From the NCBI GenBank assembly GCA_014529385.2, contig CM043965.1:17435912-17499911 (forward strand): DNA of 64,000 bases. Reading direction: 5' to 3'. Shown piece after piece: positions 43,720-53,559 of this stretch. This stretch comes from Adiantum capillus-veneris. Taxonomy: Eukaryota; Streptophyta; Polypodiopsida; Polypodiales; Pteridaceae. The first letter of the stretch is position 1. Each line of letters starts with the position of its first letter. The notes under the pieces were generated by a model that did no database searches, was not told where the DNA came from, and saw only the letters and a program-made list of their open reading frames with translations. Both the position numbers and the translations under genes were made by a program.

Positions 43720-44907
43720 AAGCTTTGTTCCCATTAATTGTGTCGGTTGCAACTCTTTTCCTCGCACCTCACACAGCTAGGGGCCCGCTGCCTTCCTGGC
43801 TTACCTTTAGGAGACAAATCCCCCGACATTCTTGGTGAACCCTACATGAAACAAGCCGGGGTGGGAAGTAAAGATGGAGATTCTAGAAAAGTTTATGCAG
43901 TTTATCAAAGATTACAATTTCAATAGATTTGATAAAAACCTAGCGGCTACAGATCGGCCAAAAATGTTGGGCTTAGTTCAGGGATGTTTGCAAGAAGTAA
44001 AAGCTATGAAGATGAAAGAGCAGATTGATGATGCAGTGGAGAAGGCACTTGATTCCGTACATGAACAGTATGGAATTTTTCAAGGACATGATCCAGATGG
44101 ACTCCTTACATGCTATCAAGCGGAGATGAAGAGCCAAGAAATTCTAGAAGATAGGATGGTTTCGAACTTTGAAGAAGTGGTAACCTCCGAGTTTAAAGAT
44201 AGGGTTCAAGAACTGGAAAAAACATATCCCACACAGTGGGACTATTTTGCAGATGGGTTTGTTCACAAAAGCTCAAAGATTATCAAGTTGGCAATGAAAG
44301 AGATTAATGAACGAAGCTCTTTTCCCATTAATTATGTCTGTTGCAACTCTTCTCCTCGCACCTCTCATAGCCAGGGGCTCGATGCCTTCCCGGCTCACCT
44401 TTCAAATACAAATCCCTCGACATTCTTGGTGAACCCGATGCGAAACGAGTCAGGGTGGGAGGTAAAGATGGAGATTCCAGCAGAGTTGTTGCAGTTTATC
44501 GCAGATTACAATTTCAATAGATTTGATAAAAATCTAGCGGCTGCAGATCTACCAAAAATGTTGGGCTTAGTTCAGGGATATTTGCAAGAAGTAAAAGCTA
44601 TGAAGATGAAAGAGCAGATTGATGATGTAGTGGAGATGGCACTTGATGCCCTATATGAACAGTATGGAAGTTTTCAAGGACATGATCCAGATGGACTCCT
44701 TGCATGCTATCAAGCGGAGATGAAGAGCCGAGGAATTCCAGAAGATCGGATGATTTTGACCTTTGAAGAAGTGGTAACCTCCAAGTTTAAAGATAAGGTT
44801 CAAGAACTGGCAGAAACATATCCCACACAGTGGGACTATTTTGCAGATGGCTTTGTTCACGAAAGCTCAAAGATTATCAAGTTGGCAATGAAAGAGACTA
44901 ACGAACG
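43720..44907 (+). repeat. 594-bp in-frame tandem duplication across the LTR end and ORF of N
   Basis: Unit 1 (about 43720-44313) and unit 2 (about 44314-44907) share the LTR end, the leader and the first 147 codons of the ORF. The breakpoints share GAAGC. 594 is 3 x 198, so the frame stays open through unit 2, and the LTR end and leader are translated inside the ORF. Confidence 0.92.
43832..43844 (+). other. Possible primer-binding site of N
   Basis: TTGGTGAACCC follows the end of LTR homology by about 10 bp and is repeated in the 594-bp duplicate (about 44425). I cannot name the tRNA. The position fits a primer-binding site, but the match is unproven. Confidence 0.4.
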
Positions 44908-45169
44908 AAGCCAGATTTTTTTCTATGAAGAGGAAGGGGATCAGATGCACTTCCTTAATTATGATCAATTTTGGGATCATATTTCTGCAAGAAGTAAAGA
45001 CAAGGCAAATACAGCTTCGGAAGTAGCAAATTCAACTTCAAAGGGCCATATTTTGAGCAACTTAGCAAAGGTAAATCATGAATTTAATGCTGAAACAGAA
45101 ATATATGATTTTTTTCAAAGATTGCTCGCATGGAAGTTACCTCAGATAATGGTTCTACTGAAGAGCTAG
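43874..45169 (+). CDS. Unrecognised 431-aa protein of element N, internally duplicated
   Basis: I do not recognise the family. The unit of about 147 residues appears twice: starting MEILEKFMQFIKDYNFNRF and, after about 50 residues of translated LTR/leader (SFPINYVCCNSS to GWEVK), MEIPAELLQFIADYNFNRF. Shared motifs include KMLGLVQG, EVKAMKMKEQIDD, FQGHDPDGLL, CYQAEMKS and YPTQWDYFADGFVH. It looks helical and acidic. Most differences between the copies change the amino acid. After the second copy comes a 90-residue tail. No zinc knuckle, protease or polymerase motif is seen. It may be a Gag-like or captured protein; its function is unknown. The ORF overlaps the next one in another frame. Confidence 0.65.
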   Translation: MEILEKFMQFIKDYNFNRFDKNLAATDRPKMLGLVQGCLQEVKAMKMKEQIDDAVEKALDSVHEQYGIFQGHDPDGLLTCYQAEMKSQEILEDRMVSNFEEVVTSEFKDRVQELEKTYPTQWDYFADGFVHKSSKIIKLAMKEINERSSFPINYVCCNSSPRTSHSQGLDAFPAHLSNTNPSTFLVNPMRNESGWEVKMEIPAELLQFIADYNFNRFDKNLAAADLPKMLGLVQGYLQEVKAMKMKEQIDDVVEMALDALYEQYGSFQGHDPDGLLACYQAEMKSRGIPEDRMILTFEEVVTSKFKDKVQELAETYPTQWDYFADGFVHESSKIIKLAMKETNERSQIFFYEEEGDQMHFLNYDQFWDHISARSKDKANTASEVANSTSKGHILSNLAKVNHEFNAETEIYDFFQRLLAWKLPQIMVLLKS

Positions 45170-45786
45170 ATTGTACAACAAAAATTTTACAAGCTACTGA
45201 CCTTGACATGGGATGCTCTCAAAAAGTCTATCAAGGAGATGAACCACTACAGGCTTCTAATGGATCTATCGGCACTATAGCTAAGCAGGGTAGCAGATTT
45301 ACTACAGATGCTTGCATAAATAAAGCTATTATATATACAATAGCTGATGAAGTGGCCAAGATTGTGGACCGAACACATAATGAACCTGATAATGCCAATG
45401 AACCTATGGTTGCTCCTAGAAATATGCTTGCTAATTCTATTATCACAGAAGAAGATTCCATAATTGATCGTTTTTTGGCCCAATCTGAAGGAGAAGGTTA
45501 TAGCAGTATAGAAGAGCTTTGTGATGCATGTACCCCTTCAGAGGGGGTGCTTGATGAACCTTTTCAAAGTTATAGTGGCTTGCTAAGTAGCATGGATGCA
45601 GATGAGGAAACAGAGGATGATATTGAAGATTGCCTAGATCATGCTGATTGTGAACAGGATATTGAGATGGAGTTTACAGTTATGCTTATATACGGGCTGC
45701 AAGAGGAGACAACTCCTCTAGCTTTGATGAATGTTGAGACTTCCAACGGTAATTTTTCCAAGGATGCTATGGATGAAGATATTTAG
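45130..45786 (+). CDS. Unrecognised 218-aa acidic protein of element N
   Basis: Open from 45130 to 45786, it overlaps the upstream ORF by 40 bp in another frame. It may once have been its C-terminal part, joined before an indel near the T-run at 45108-45116. It is rich in Asp and Glu (SSMDADEETEDDIEDCLDHA at about 45588-45647) and ends DAMDEDI. No domain is recognised. Past the stop, frames decay quickly (45787-46000). Confidence 0.5.
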   Translation: MEVTSDNGSTEELDCTTKILQATDLDMGCSQKVYQGDEPLQASNGSIGTIAKQGSRFTTDACINKAIIYTIADEVAKIVDRTHNEPDNANEPMVAPRNMLANSIITEEDSIIDRFLAQSEGEGYSSIEELCDACTPSEGVLDEPFQSYSGLLSSMDADEETEDDIEDCLDHADCEQDIEMEFTVMLIYGLQEETTPLALMNVETSNGNFSKDAMDEDI

Positions 45787-46003
45787 GATAAAGCTATTCT
45801 CCATTATCATACTCAAAACCCAAGTAAAACTCTCTGATGATACAGGTCCAGAAAATCCTAATATTTTTCGTAATGGCTATGAAGCTAGAGGGGGTGATGA
45901 TGCTAAATCATCCTTGATACTGCATAAAGTACACAGGGTTTTTTATTTCTTTGGACAATGTGCTAAATATGGCTAGATTTGGATACTATTCCTAGTAATT
46001 ATT

Positions 46004-46393
46004 ATGTCAGTGATGTCCTGGCTACCAGTAAAAGGGAGTCAGAATTCTTTAATTCTTGTTGGTAACGACCTTAAGTTACCAAAAGTTTATGGGATGTGGC
46101 TCCTGGATTATGCTTCAGGTGAAGCTCTAGTATATTGCGGAGGCCATCAATGCTATCTGATATTAATGGGATTTGATCCAAGAGATTCGAAAGATCTTCA
46201 AAAGCAGGTTCACTATGGATGGGTATTTTTGAGTATATATTGTGGTCTCTTTCTGCTAGATCCTAGAATATCATATTTGGAGCAAAAATGCTTGAAGTTG
46301 ATTGATACAGGATATGTATGCTCATGTGGATATTATGCTGCACCACTATTGGGGAAATTTCTTATTATACCATTTGATCCTGGGAGCTATTGA
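46004..46393 (+). CDS. Unrecognised 129-aa ORF in the 3' part of N
   Basis: Open for 129 codons and starting MSVMSWLPVKGS; it reads GGHQCYLILMGFDPRDSKDL and YLEQKCLKLIDTGYVCSCGY. It is rich in Cys and aromatic residues. No family is recognised, and it may be a chance frame or a decayed exon of the upstream protein. Low confidence. Confidence 0.3.
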   Translation: MSVMSWLPVKGSQNSLILVGNDLKLPKVYGMWLLDYASGEALVYCGGHQCYLILMGFDPRDSKDLQKQVHYGWVFLSIYCGLFLLDPRISYLEQKCLKLIDTGYVCSCGYYAAPLLGKFLIIPFDPGSY

Positions 46394-46932
46394 AGAGCAA
46401 CTTGCACACTCAAGGATATCATTTATTTTCCTGTAGCAGGTTACTTGGCAGTAGATTTTTTTTTGGATGTATGCTAAGACAGAATTATTCTTGGTTATAT
46501 GATCAATAAGCTTACATGGCTAGCTTCCAGTTGACATCTTTGGACACTTGATATAGTATCTTCACATCTTTTGAGATGGTTATGCTACCAGAACTTGAAG
46601 TAAAGGACTTGATGACCATTCCGTGTGCAGACAGAGTAAGGCATACTTGAGCTTGACAGGGTTCCCTAAAGTGAGCCTAATGGTCAAGACGTGTGCATAA
46701 GTAACTAGAGCACTTGAGTCTGGCGGGGTTCACTAACCAGATTTTTTATATTTGAATGCTTTGGAGATACGACCACTACGGTTCAAAGATTTGTGATGGG
46801 ACAGCTTCCAGATAATTGATCTAGACTATTGATGCTATGATTTAAACCTTCTTTTGCTTTATATGTCTTTACCAACTACGTGAGTTTCATGACAAGTAGC
46901 TAAAGGTGTTTATAGTAGATGCAGCTTGAAGA
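46394..46932. other. Non-coding 3' part of element N
   Basis: No frame or motif is seen. A repeated phrase, TTGACAGGGTTCCCTAAAGT and a GGCGGGGTTCACTAACC variant (about 46655 and 46719), suggests a small old duplication. Confidence 0.5.
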
Positions 46933-46950
46933 CCGGTCGGCACAGACCGG
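46933..46950 (+). promoter_or_regulatory. Hairpin 5' of the N polypurine tract
   Basis: CCGGTC, loop GGCACA, GACCGG. It ends 12 bp before the purine tract at 46963, in the same relative place as the hairpins of G1 and T2, but its sequence is unrelated. Confidence 0.6.
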
Positions 46951-46962
46951 AGGCTATGCAGG

Positions 46963-46975
46963 TTTAGAGGGGGTG
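46963..46975 (+). other. Polypurine tract of N
   Basis: TTAGAGGGGGTGG is the only strong purine tract before the 3' repeat. The 3' LTR would then start at about 46974, 66 bp left of the point where homology to the truncated 5' LTR begins. Confidence 0.7.
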
Positions 46976-49112
46976 GATTTCATACCGCTCCGCTTCCATG
47001 ACAAGAAAATGAGCAAAATAATTCCAATTAGGTTTATTTGAATCCTACAGGATTATTCAGCAGTAATAAGGGCTTGCTAACAAGCCAACTTTAAGATAAA
47101 AGTATGCCAGATGCGGCTCAAAGGGCCAAAAGATATCTTGGTAATGCTAAACAGTGAGTATGCTTGAAGTGGTCACAGGTGGGTTTTTATGATTCAAAGT
47201 TGAAGTACTTAAAGGGCTCTACATGCCTGTCTTTACGGCTCGCCAATCGAAGCTATAAATAAGAAGTTATGACAGTTTTAAGTTGAGTCGGTAGTAGATC
47301 CGTACCAAATTGGGCAGCTGCTGATAAAAGGTCAAAGATGATAGGAATACATGGGTTCAAAGTGCTCACTTCCAGGAGCATGTCGGTCTTTCCAGTTTGT
47401 CAATCGGGGTTTCGGTTGGCAAGATATGGCAAGTTTAAGTATCACCGGGGGCCGATTCCGAACCGCCCTGGTCGCCTTGATCAACCAAGTTCATCTGGTA
47501 ATTTTGAGCTCTAGACAGATTCTGGGAAATGGAGCCGTCAAAGCAGAATTGGTGGCAAACTGAAGGCCCGTCTCCACTAGCAGTGTATTTTTGAGTTGGC
47601 CAGTATACAGGCTTAGTGCAATGTAGTGCCAATATGTACGCCAAATGTGGCCGATACGCAAGACTTTGCCTTGACAGACACTAATACTTGCATTTTGAAA
47701 GCTATGGTGACATTCAAAGCATTAGAACGGGCAACAAAATTCAAGGTGATATTGCTAGTCGGAAATGTTGGAAACTGAAGTCATGAGCGACATTGCCTTG
47801 GTCGATATGTATACCAAATGTGGTGCCCATCAAATATTGACCAAGGGCCACAACTAAGGCCACCCACAACTTATGGTCGCCCAATGGCCTCAATCTAAAG
47901 GCCGCTTAAAAGATAGGCTCGCCGCCCGGCTATTTTAATTAAAAAAATTATACATAGTGTGTGAAGGGGAAGCAGCAGCCGACGAGCGCAGGAAGGGCAA
48001 GAGGGAGATGTAGCGTGCAGCACGAAGCTTGGACGAGCTTGCCATAGTGTTGAAAAATGCTCAGGAGCTCCTCGCGCAACAGTTCGGCACCAGTGGCGAC
48101 GCTTTTCGTGAAGGTCAAAAAATGGGTTGCCACGTCATAGAGAAGCTACCCATTACCGACATCGCTAATGGGTAGGCTTTTTTTAGCAAGGCAAGAAGCC
48201 CATGCAACATATAAAAGAAAGGAGGCGCTCTCTTTGAGGCTCTCTCATATTATTTTTTTTGTTTTGTCTTTCCTTCTCATTGAGCTCTCTCTCTGGAGAG
48301 AAAAAGCTAGAGCTCTTAAGCAAGCCTAAGCCCGGATTTTCACAGCTTAAGCCATATTCCTAAGCTCTCTATGCCTAATCTCATAAGCCACGCTTAATCC
48401 TAATCTCATAAGCTAGGCCTAAGCCTAATCTCATAAGTTGAGCCTAATCTCTCATTAGCCAAGCCAAAGCTCTCAATTTCACTTAGCCATCTTTAGCCTT
48501 GTTAATCATAATCTCTAAATCTCCTTAATCGAAACCGCTCGACCATCAATAGCCTTGATAATCCAAAGCTCTCAAAGCTAAGCTCTCTAAACGGAAGCTT
48601 AATCTCTCAAAGCCTAAGTCTCGGATGTCATTAGCTTTGCTAACCATATTCACAAGCTCTCCGAGCCTAAGCAATTTGTAACCCAGATTACCATAAACTC
48701 TAAGCTAAGATTTCATATGAGCCCTAAGCCAAAGCCCCAATCTCATTAAGCCAAAATTAGTCTTGATAACCATAATATTTAACTCTTTAATCCATAAATT
48801 TTATGCCAAATCAGACGGCCATTGGAAGTCAAAGTTCTTATGCCATAGCGGGAAGAAGCAGAAGACAGTACAAGACAGGTCATTATTGATTTTCTTGATT
48901 AGCACCTGGATTAAGACAGGTTAAACTTTGTAAGGATCATAAACTCTTCCATTAACATTTGATTAAGCAGGGATATTGTTGAGTATTTGGTTTAAGGTAA
49001 ACTGTCTGTTTTAAGCTCTGTTCCCATTAATTGTGTCTGTTGCAACTCATTTCCTCGCACCTCTCACAGCCAGTGGCCCTGTGCCTTCCTAGCTTACCTT
49101 TCGAATACAAAT
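46974..49112 (+). repeat. 3' LTR of N
   Basis: Homology to the 5' LTR runs from 47040 to about 49112. It includes the hairpin at 48147-48174 (one arm mismatch) and the TATA box at 48210-48217. The first 66 bp have no partner because the 5' LTR is truncated. Confidence 0.88.
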
Positions 49113-49699
49113 CCGCGATAGGGTGTAAAGTCTACCAGCCAGATTTAGAGCATACTGAGTAATTGAGCCTTCCAGGTACTCCACTTAATTCTGACAACAC
49201 AGTTTACTAGTCAATTTAGTGAGAAGAACATATACGGGGAACCAACCCTTCCAAAAGAAGCTTGGGACGAGAAATATTTTCATGTTCTTCCTATCAATAC
49301 TGAATGTTACTAAAAGGAGAACCACCATTGACAAAGATTTTCAGAGTCTAAAGTTTTGTACAGATAGCCAACAACAAGGTCCACCAAGTCCAGATCAATT
49401 GGAAGTGCAATCAATCAACCAAGAGGAGAGCTGAAATAGCCAAAATAAGAAACAATAGAGCTAACTCTAAAGGTAAAAGGCTTGGTTTTGTAGTGGTGTG
49501 TTAAGGGATTGATGTATTTAAGATCAGGAAGAAACCTCCAAAGAGACCAAAAATCACAAGGAGATCAGGTTAGCTTAGTGTCTACGGAGGAGAGTGTGAC
49601 CCAAGCTAGAATAGATCCACTAGCACCAATCATATAGGACGGTAGTGGAACCGACATCTCCTCTAAACAATACTTTTATCTCATGGCAGACCAAACACC
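49113..49699. other. Leader-like DNA before a gypsy gag region
   Basis: There are short open stretches (49219-49434) without recognisable products. Probably the 5' leader of the next element. Confidence 0.4.
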
Positions 49700-50143
49700 A
49701 TGGTTAACCAACCAATCCAAGAAGAAGGAGGGAGCACCTCTAGAAACTCTCCTCGGACATTACGGTTTACAACCCTTTACTTAGAAGGACCAAATTCCCA
49801 TGGGGCTTTCGTATATGCTGACGAAAGGGGACAAAAAAGCATATGTATTGAGGAAAAACCAGCAGAAGGAGTGGATGCCCTTCTAGTGTACGATGATGGG
49901 GATAGATTTTGTGATGAGGAGGGAACACATTACCTTATTGCTAAGGATCCAAAGATCTACAACAAGTACATAAATAATGTGGTAAAGGGGAAGATGGTTT
50001 CTGAAATCACCAAAATACCTCCTCTAATAGACCTTCCTAATGCCACCCTAGTGTTTGACAAAAAGGTGAGTAAAGTTGCGACCAACCAAGGAGTGGTAGG
50101 AATCTATGAATACCTAAATGGGAAAGTCAGAACATATTTTTGA
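49700..50143 (+). CDS. Unrecognised 147-aa ORF upstream of a gypsy gag
   Basis: It is open for 147 codons and starts VNQPIQEEGGSTSRNSPRTL; another ATG lies at 49684 in a different frame (MADQTP), so the true start may precede an indel. It contains HGAFVYADERGQKSICIEE, DALLVYDDGDRFCDEEGTHY and a conserved-looking DLPNATLVFDKKVSK. No family is recognised. It lies 0.7-1.0 kb before a Gag capsid region, so it may be the Gag N-terminus or an extra 5' ORF of that element. Broken continuation is seen at 50144-50735. Confidence 0.5.
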   Translation: MVNQPIQEEGGSTSRNSPRTLRFTTLYLEGPNSHGAFVYADERGQKSICIEEKPAEGVDALLVYDDGDRFCDEEGTHYLIAKDPKIYNKYINNVVKGKMVSEITKIPPLIDLPNATLVFDKKVSKVATNQGVVGIYEYLNGKVRTYF

Positions 50144-50288
50144 TGTCTAGCACCATTTGTTTTTTGAGTTAGGCATAGAAAAGACTTTGTACTTATTCTC
50201 ATATGAATCAACTGAAGGGAGTCTCATACTATATGTTGACAAATATGGACAAGAGTATAGGCCAATAGGATAATTAGAAGCAGCAACA

Positions 50289-51300
50289 TTGATAGCGACT
50301 AGAGTAATTCCAATAGACCTTGTTGTCACTCAAGGACTAAACCCTACCCCCAGTAAATCTACCAGTCCCTGTGAGGAAATGGAGGATGCGACCAGAGTCC
50401 CAGCCAGGCAAGCTAGAACGATAAAAACACCAGTCTTTCCTTCGTATCTCAACACAAATCCAAAAATGCTGCAATCATGGTTGCGACCTACAGTGACAAA
50501 GGAACAAGAGTTCTATAGAGGTGAAGTCCCTATTACAAATAGTTTGTTTGTGACCCTTAAAATCTCACCCTTGCCCACTTACTCTTATTCTTATCCCAAG
50601 GAAAGAAAGGGACCAACAACAATGCAGACCACAACAGGATTCCCCTATATGGAGAGAATCAAAACAAAAAGAGGGCTTGCAACGGAACCTCCTGTTAAAA
50701 CGTCATATAGAGCATATGGGACAGGGATGCAGTGAATGGAAGATTTAGACATGGACACGACCCTGCGAGGGGAGAAGGATGAGGAGATTCCACAATTCGA
50801 CTAGTGGAACAAAGACGTGTTAGACCTTCTCAAGTCCAGAACTGGGTACACAAAAGGTATTCAAGGGAAGGGGATCCTAGAGATCACGTGGAAATGTTCT
50901 TGAGGGTGATTCGAGCAGAAGAGGTTAGCGACTTCGATACACAATTTGCAGGATTTTGGACTCACCCTAGAGGAAGATACTGCCACTTGGTTTTATTCTG
51001 TTGAAAGACAAGATTTTGGGACCATCCAAGAAGTTTTTGATGAGTTTGTGGAGGAATTCTCTCAAAGAGGAATAGCCCACAATAGTGTCTCTCAAATCCA
51101 CAAGTTTAAATAGAAAGAGGGAGAATCTATCAAAAAGGCAGCCTTATGGCTGAAACGATACGTAAATTTTTGCTCAATGGAAGCTTTCAGTGCCCTTTTA
51201 TAGGTGCAAGCTGCATTAATTTAGGATAATATGATTAGCTTAGGGCCCTAATCCGGAGAGACAAAGCAAGGAACTGGGTCCCAGATGGTTGACCCTTGCT
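50289..51300 (+). pseudogene. Gypsy Gag (capsid region), decayed
   Basis: After a Pro/Thr-rich stretch (50289-50735), a retrotransposon-gag pattern is read in shifting frames: GDPRDHVEMFLRVIRAEEVS and DFDTQFAGF at about 50871-50955, then LEEDTATWFYSVERQDFG, IQEVFDEFVEEFSQRGI and LWLKRYVNFCSMEAF to about 51195. The WF...F..F pattern is the capsid core. The part after 51300 has no protease or pol, so the element is cut off before C2. Stops at 50733 and 51112 and frameshifts inactivate it. Confidence 0.75.
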
Positions 51301-51672
51301 TTGTTTTATGATAACTTTAAAATAATATCTCCTAGGTGGGCCTTTGTGACTGTCACCCAGAGAGAGGTGGCAATATACAATTGGGTTTTATACAAGTTTT
51401 TTGGCTTGAAAACGGGAAGATAGATTACCCTATGGATGTTTACTGGAGAGATGCATCGTGGATGAGATGTTGGTGAATGGATAGCTTTGCTGGTGCGCCG
51501 ATGTAGTGCATTGTCCGGTTTTGGGGCCATCCAAGGCATTCCTTTGACGTCATTCCTTGAATCGTGGTCGCCATCATGCGATTTTGGCGTCTTTTCATTG
51601 TTTAGGTGTCGATGTAGAGTTTCTTGTTTAGGCGTCGATGTAGAGTTTCTCCCGGGTTTCTTCTTCTTGTGC
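51301..51672. other. Non-coding flank of copia C2
   Basis: No gene is seen. A 26-bp tandem duplication, TTTAGGTGTCGATGTAGAG and TTTAGGCGTCGATGTAGAG, lies at 51601-51652, right before the LTR. Confidence 0.6.
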
Positions 51673-51905
51673 TGTTACCATATACGTGTAGTAGTGATGT
51701 GTGTGAACACACTAGGACCGCCATGGCATTTTTTCCTTCTTTAGGAGGTTTTTTCCCCGTGCATTGTATATATGCCCATCACTCTAGGGCTATCTATCTT
51801 TCCATCCTCCATTGCACACTAAGTAACATACTCTCTATTGTGTGCCTTGAGCTTCCTTTGTCTTCTCCAAGCTGTGTGTGTTTCTCTGCAACCCTAATTC
51901 CAACA
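51673..51905 (+). repeat. 5' LTR of C2 (233 bp)
   Basis: TGTTACCATATACGTGTAG to AATTCCAACA. Homologous to the C1 LTRs, with a few extra bases near 51803-51812. Confidence 0.93.
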
Positions 51906-51907
51906 AT

Positions 51908-51919
51908 TAGTATCAGAGC
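51908..51919 (+). other. Primer-binding site of C2 (initiator tRNA-Met)
   Basis: TAGTATCAGAGC, one mismatch from TGGTATCAGAGC and at the same 2-bp offset as in C1. Confidence 0.9.
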
Positions 51920-52266
51920 AGGTTGCATCCTCCCGGGCTTAGTCGCCAGCTGCTCCAACACACGCTTGCTCACTTTCTTAGATTTCAGTGAGCTTTGGCA
52001 AGCGTTTGCAGGTCAACAAAAATTTGGGAGGACTCGTAGAGCTTAGTCTGCTCAGATTTTTGATTCGGGCTCATTTCAAACTCCGTTTCCACTACATGCA
52101 GTACTACACAAGCTATTTTTTCATTTTGTGCAGAATTTTTGCCAATGTTGTTTTCTGCATAGCAGGTGCCTTACAGTCTTCTATGGTTTGTGCTATATAG
52201 CACGTGTTGTTCCCGCTCCGTTTCTCCTATTTTTGGATAGTTTTCACATCAGGTGCAGCATTTACC

Positions 52267-53262
52267 ATGGCTGACAACAACACAGATGTGTTCAAGATGT
52301 ATACTGCTGAGGACAGGTTGGATGGGGATAAATTATCCTATGTGGGCTTACGTGATGCAACATTTTCTTGTGTCAAAGGGCGTCTGGAATATTGTACAGG
52401 GCATTGATGTACGTCTTGCTTCTGAGGATGCAGGCAATGTTGAGGATGTTGCGGGTCTTGGTGCAAAGATTGCTGCTATTAGAGTTGTTTTGCCTACAGC
52501 AGAACAAGCTCATTGGGATGTAAAGGATGCGTAGGCTCATGCATTGATTGTGTTTTCTGTGAAGCGCACCATTGTTCCTCACATCCGTTCAACAAAATCT
52601 GCAAAACAGGCTTGGGATATTCTAGCAGGTCTTTATGCAAGCCGCAATGAGGCTAAAATTGCTTTGCTGCGTAAAGAGTTGGAGTCAAAGATTATGCATG
52701 AGAAAGATGATATGGACACTTTCCTTGCTAGTGTCAAGGATATCAATGAGCAACTTATTTATGCAGGTGAAGTCTTTTTAGACAGTTCCCTTGTGCATAC
52801 TGTTCTTGATTCCTTACCAGATTCTTACCAGAATTTTGCTAGTACTTGGAGACTTATGACCCAAGGAAATCTCGAAGTTGTCAAGTTTGATGCATTATGA
52901 ACATTGTTGTTGCAAGAGTCACTTTCCAAAAAAAACAGGACCAGGCAGCGTGCAATTGAACAGGCTTTTATTGCTTCTCAAAGAAAGGGTGGTGACAGCA
53001 ATGCAGCCACTTCTTATGGTTCTGCTGCGAGTGGAAAAAATTTTGTTCCTAATGCTTCTATTGGTAGCAATTCGTCTAGAAACTCTGGTGATAAGCGCAG
53101 AAAGAAGATGCGTTGCCATTATTGTAAAGCAAATGATCACTTGATCAAGTAGTGTCCTAAGTTGAAGGCCAAAGAGGCTAAGAAGAAAGAGGGTGGTTCC
53201 ACTGCAAATGTTGGTTCCACTACAAATGCAACCATTGTTGATTCTTCTATGAAAGGAGACTG
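52267..53262 (+). pseudogene. C2 Gag (copia type)
   Basis: It starts ATGGCTGACAACAACACAGA (52267). The frame shifts near 52390; then QGIDVRLASEDAGNVEDVAG, a TAG at 52532, and a clean stretch of 118 codons (52544-52900) with STKSAKQAWDILAGLYASRN and DDMDTFLASVKDINEQL follow, the UBN2-type Gag pattern. After a TGA the Arg-rich region and knuckle CHYCKANDHLIK-stop-C lie at about 53113-53154. It is better preserved than C1 but dead. Confidence 0.88.
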
Positions 53263-53555
53263 ATGCAGAATGGGCTTTTAGTGTAGAGTGCACTTACAAT
53301 CCTGCTTTCCATGATGCATGCTTGTCAGTTGCTGTAGATTCATGTGTGTGTTATTTTGACAGTGATGCTACAAAGCACACTACCTCACATCGTGAATTGT
53401 TCACCTCTCTCGAGTCTGTCCCTCATGGGAATTCAGTCACTTGTGCCAACAATGCCTCTTATCCGGTCAGGGAGTTGGAAAGATTGTGCTTACTGCTGAA
53501 ATAGCAGTTCTTTCACACTTGTTGATGCACTTTATGTACCTCGGATCAAGAAGAA
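53263..53555 (+). pseudogene. C2 aspartic protease remnant
   Basis: VCYFDSDATKHTTSHRELFT, with the active-site Gly changed to Asp (D-S-D-A), then NSVTCANNASYPV and a frameshift near 53468. It corresponds to 11325-11455 in C1. Confidence 0.82.
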
Positions 53556-53559
53556 TCTT

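Larger units (their letters stand above)
41772..43822 (+). repeat. 5' LTR of N (left end truncated)
   Basis: It begins within the shared phrase TACAGGATTATTCAGCAG and runs to ACAAATCC. It contains the hairpin at 42892-42919, the TATA box at 42955-42962 and an AAGCTCT/TAATCTCATAAGCC-rich region (43020-43520). Compared with the 3' copy it keeps an extra 15 bp near 42703. Confidence 0.9.
41772..49112 (+). mobile_element. LTR element N with long LTRs and no recognisable pol
   Basis: Two direct repeats of about 2.05 kb (41772-43822 and 47040-49112) flank a 3.2-kb interior. The interior holds ORFs of unknown family and a polypurine tract at 46963-46975, and no RT, RNase H, integrase or CCHC motif. 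The LTRs share a TATA box and a hairpin. By eye they are about 90% alike, with small indels. This is the structure of a non-autonomous LTR retrotransposon that depends on another element. The hairpin just 5' of its polypurine tract resembles the arrangement in the Tat elements here. Confidence 0.88.
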
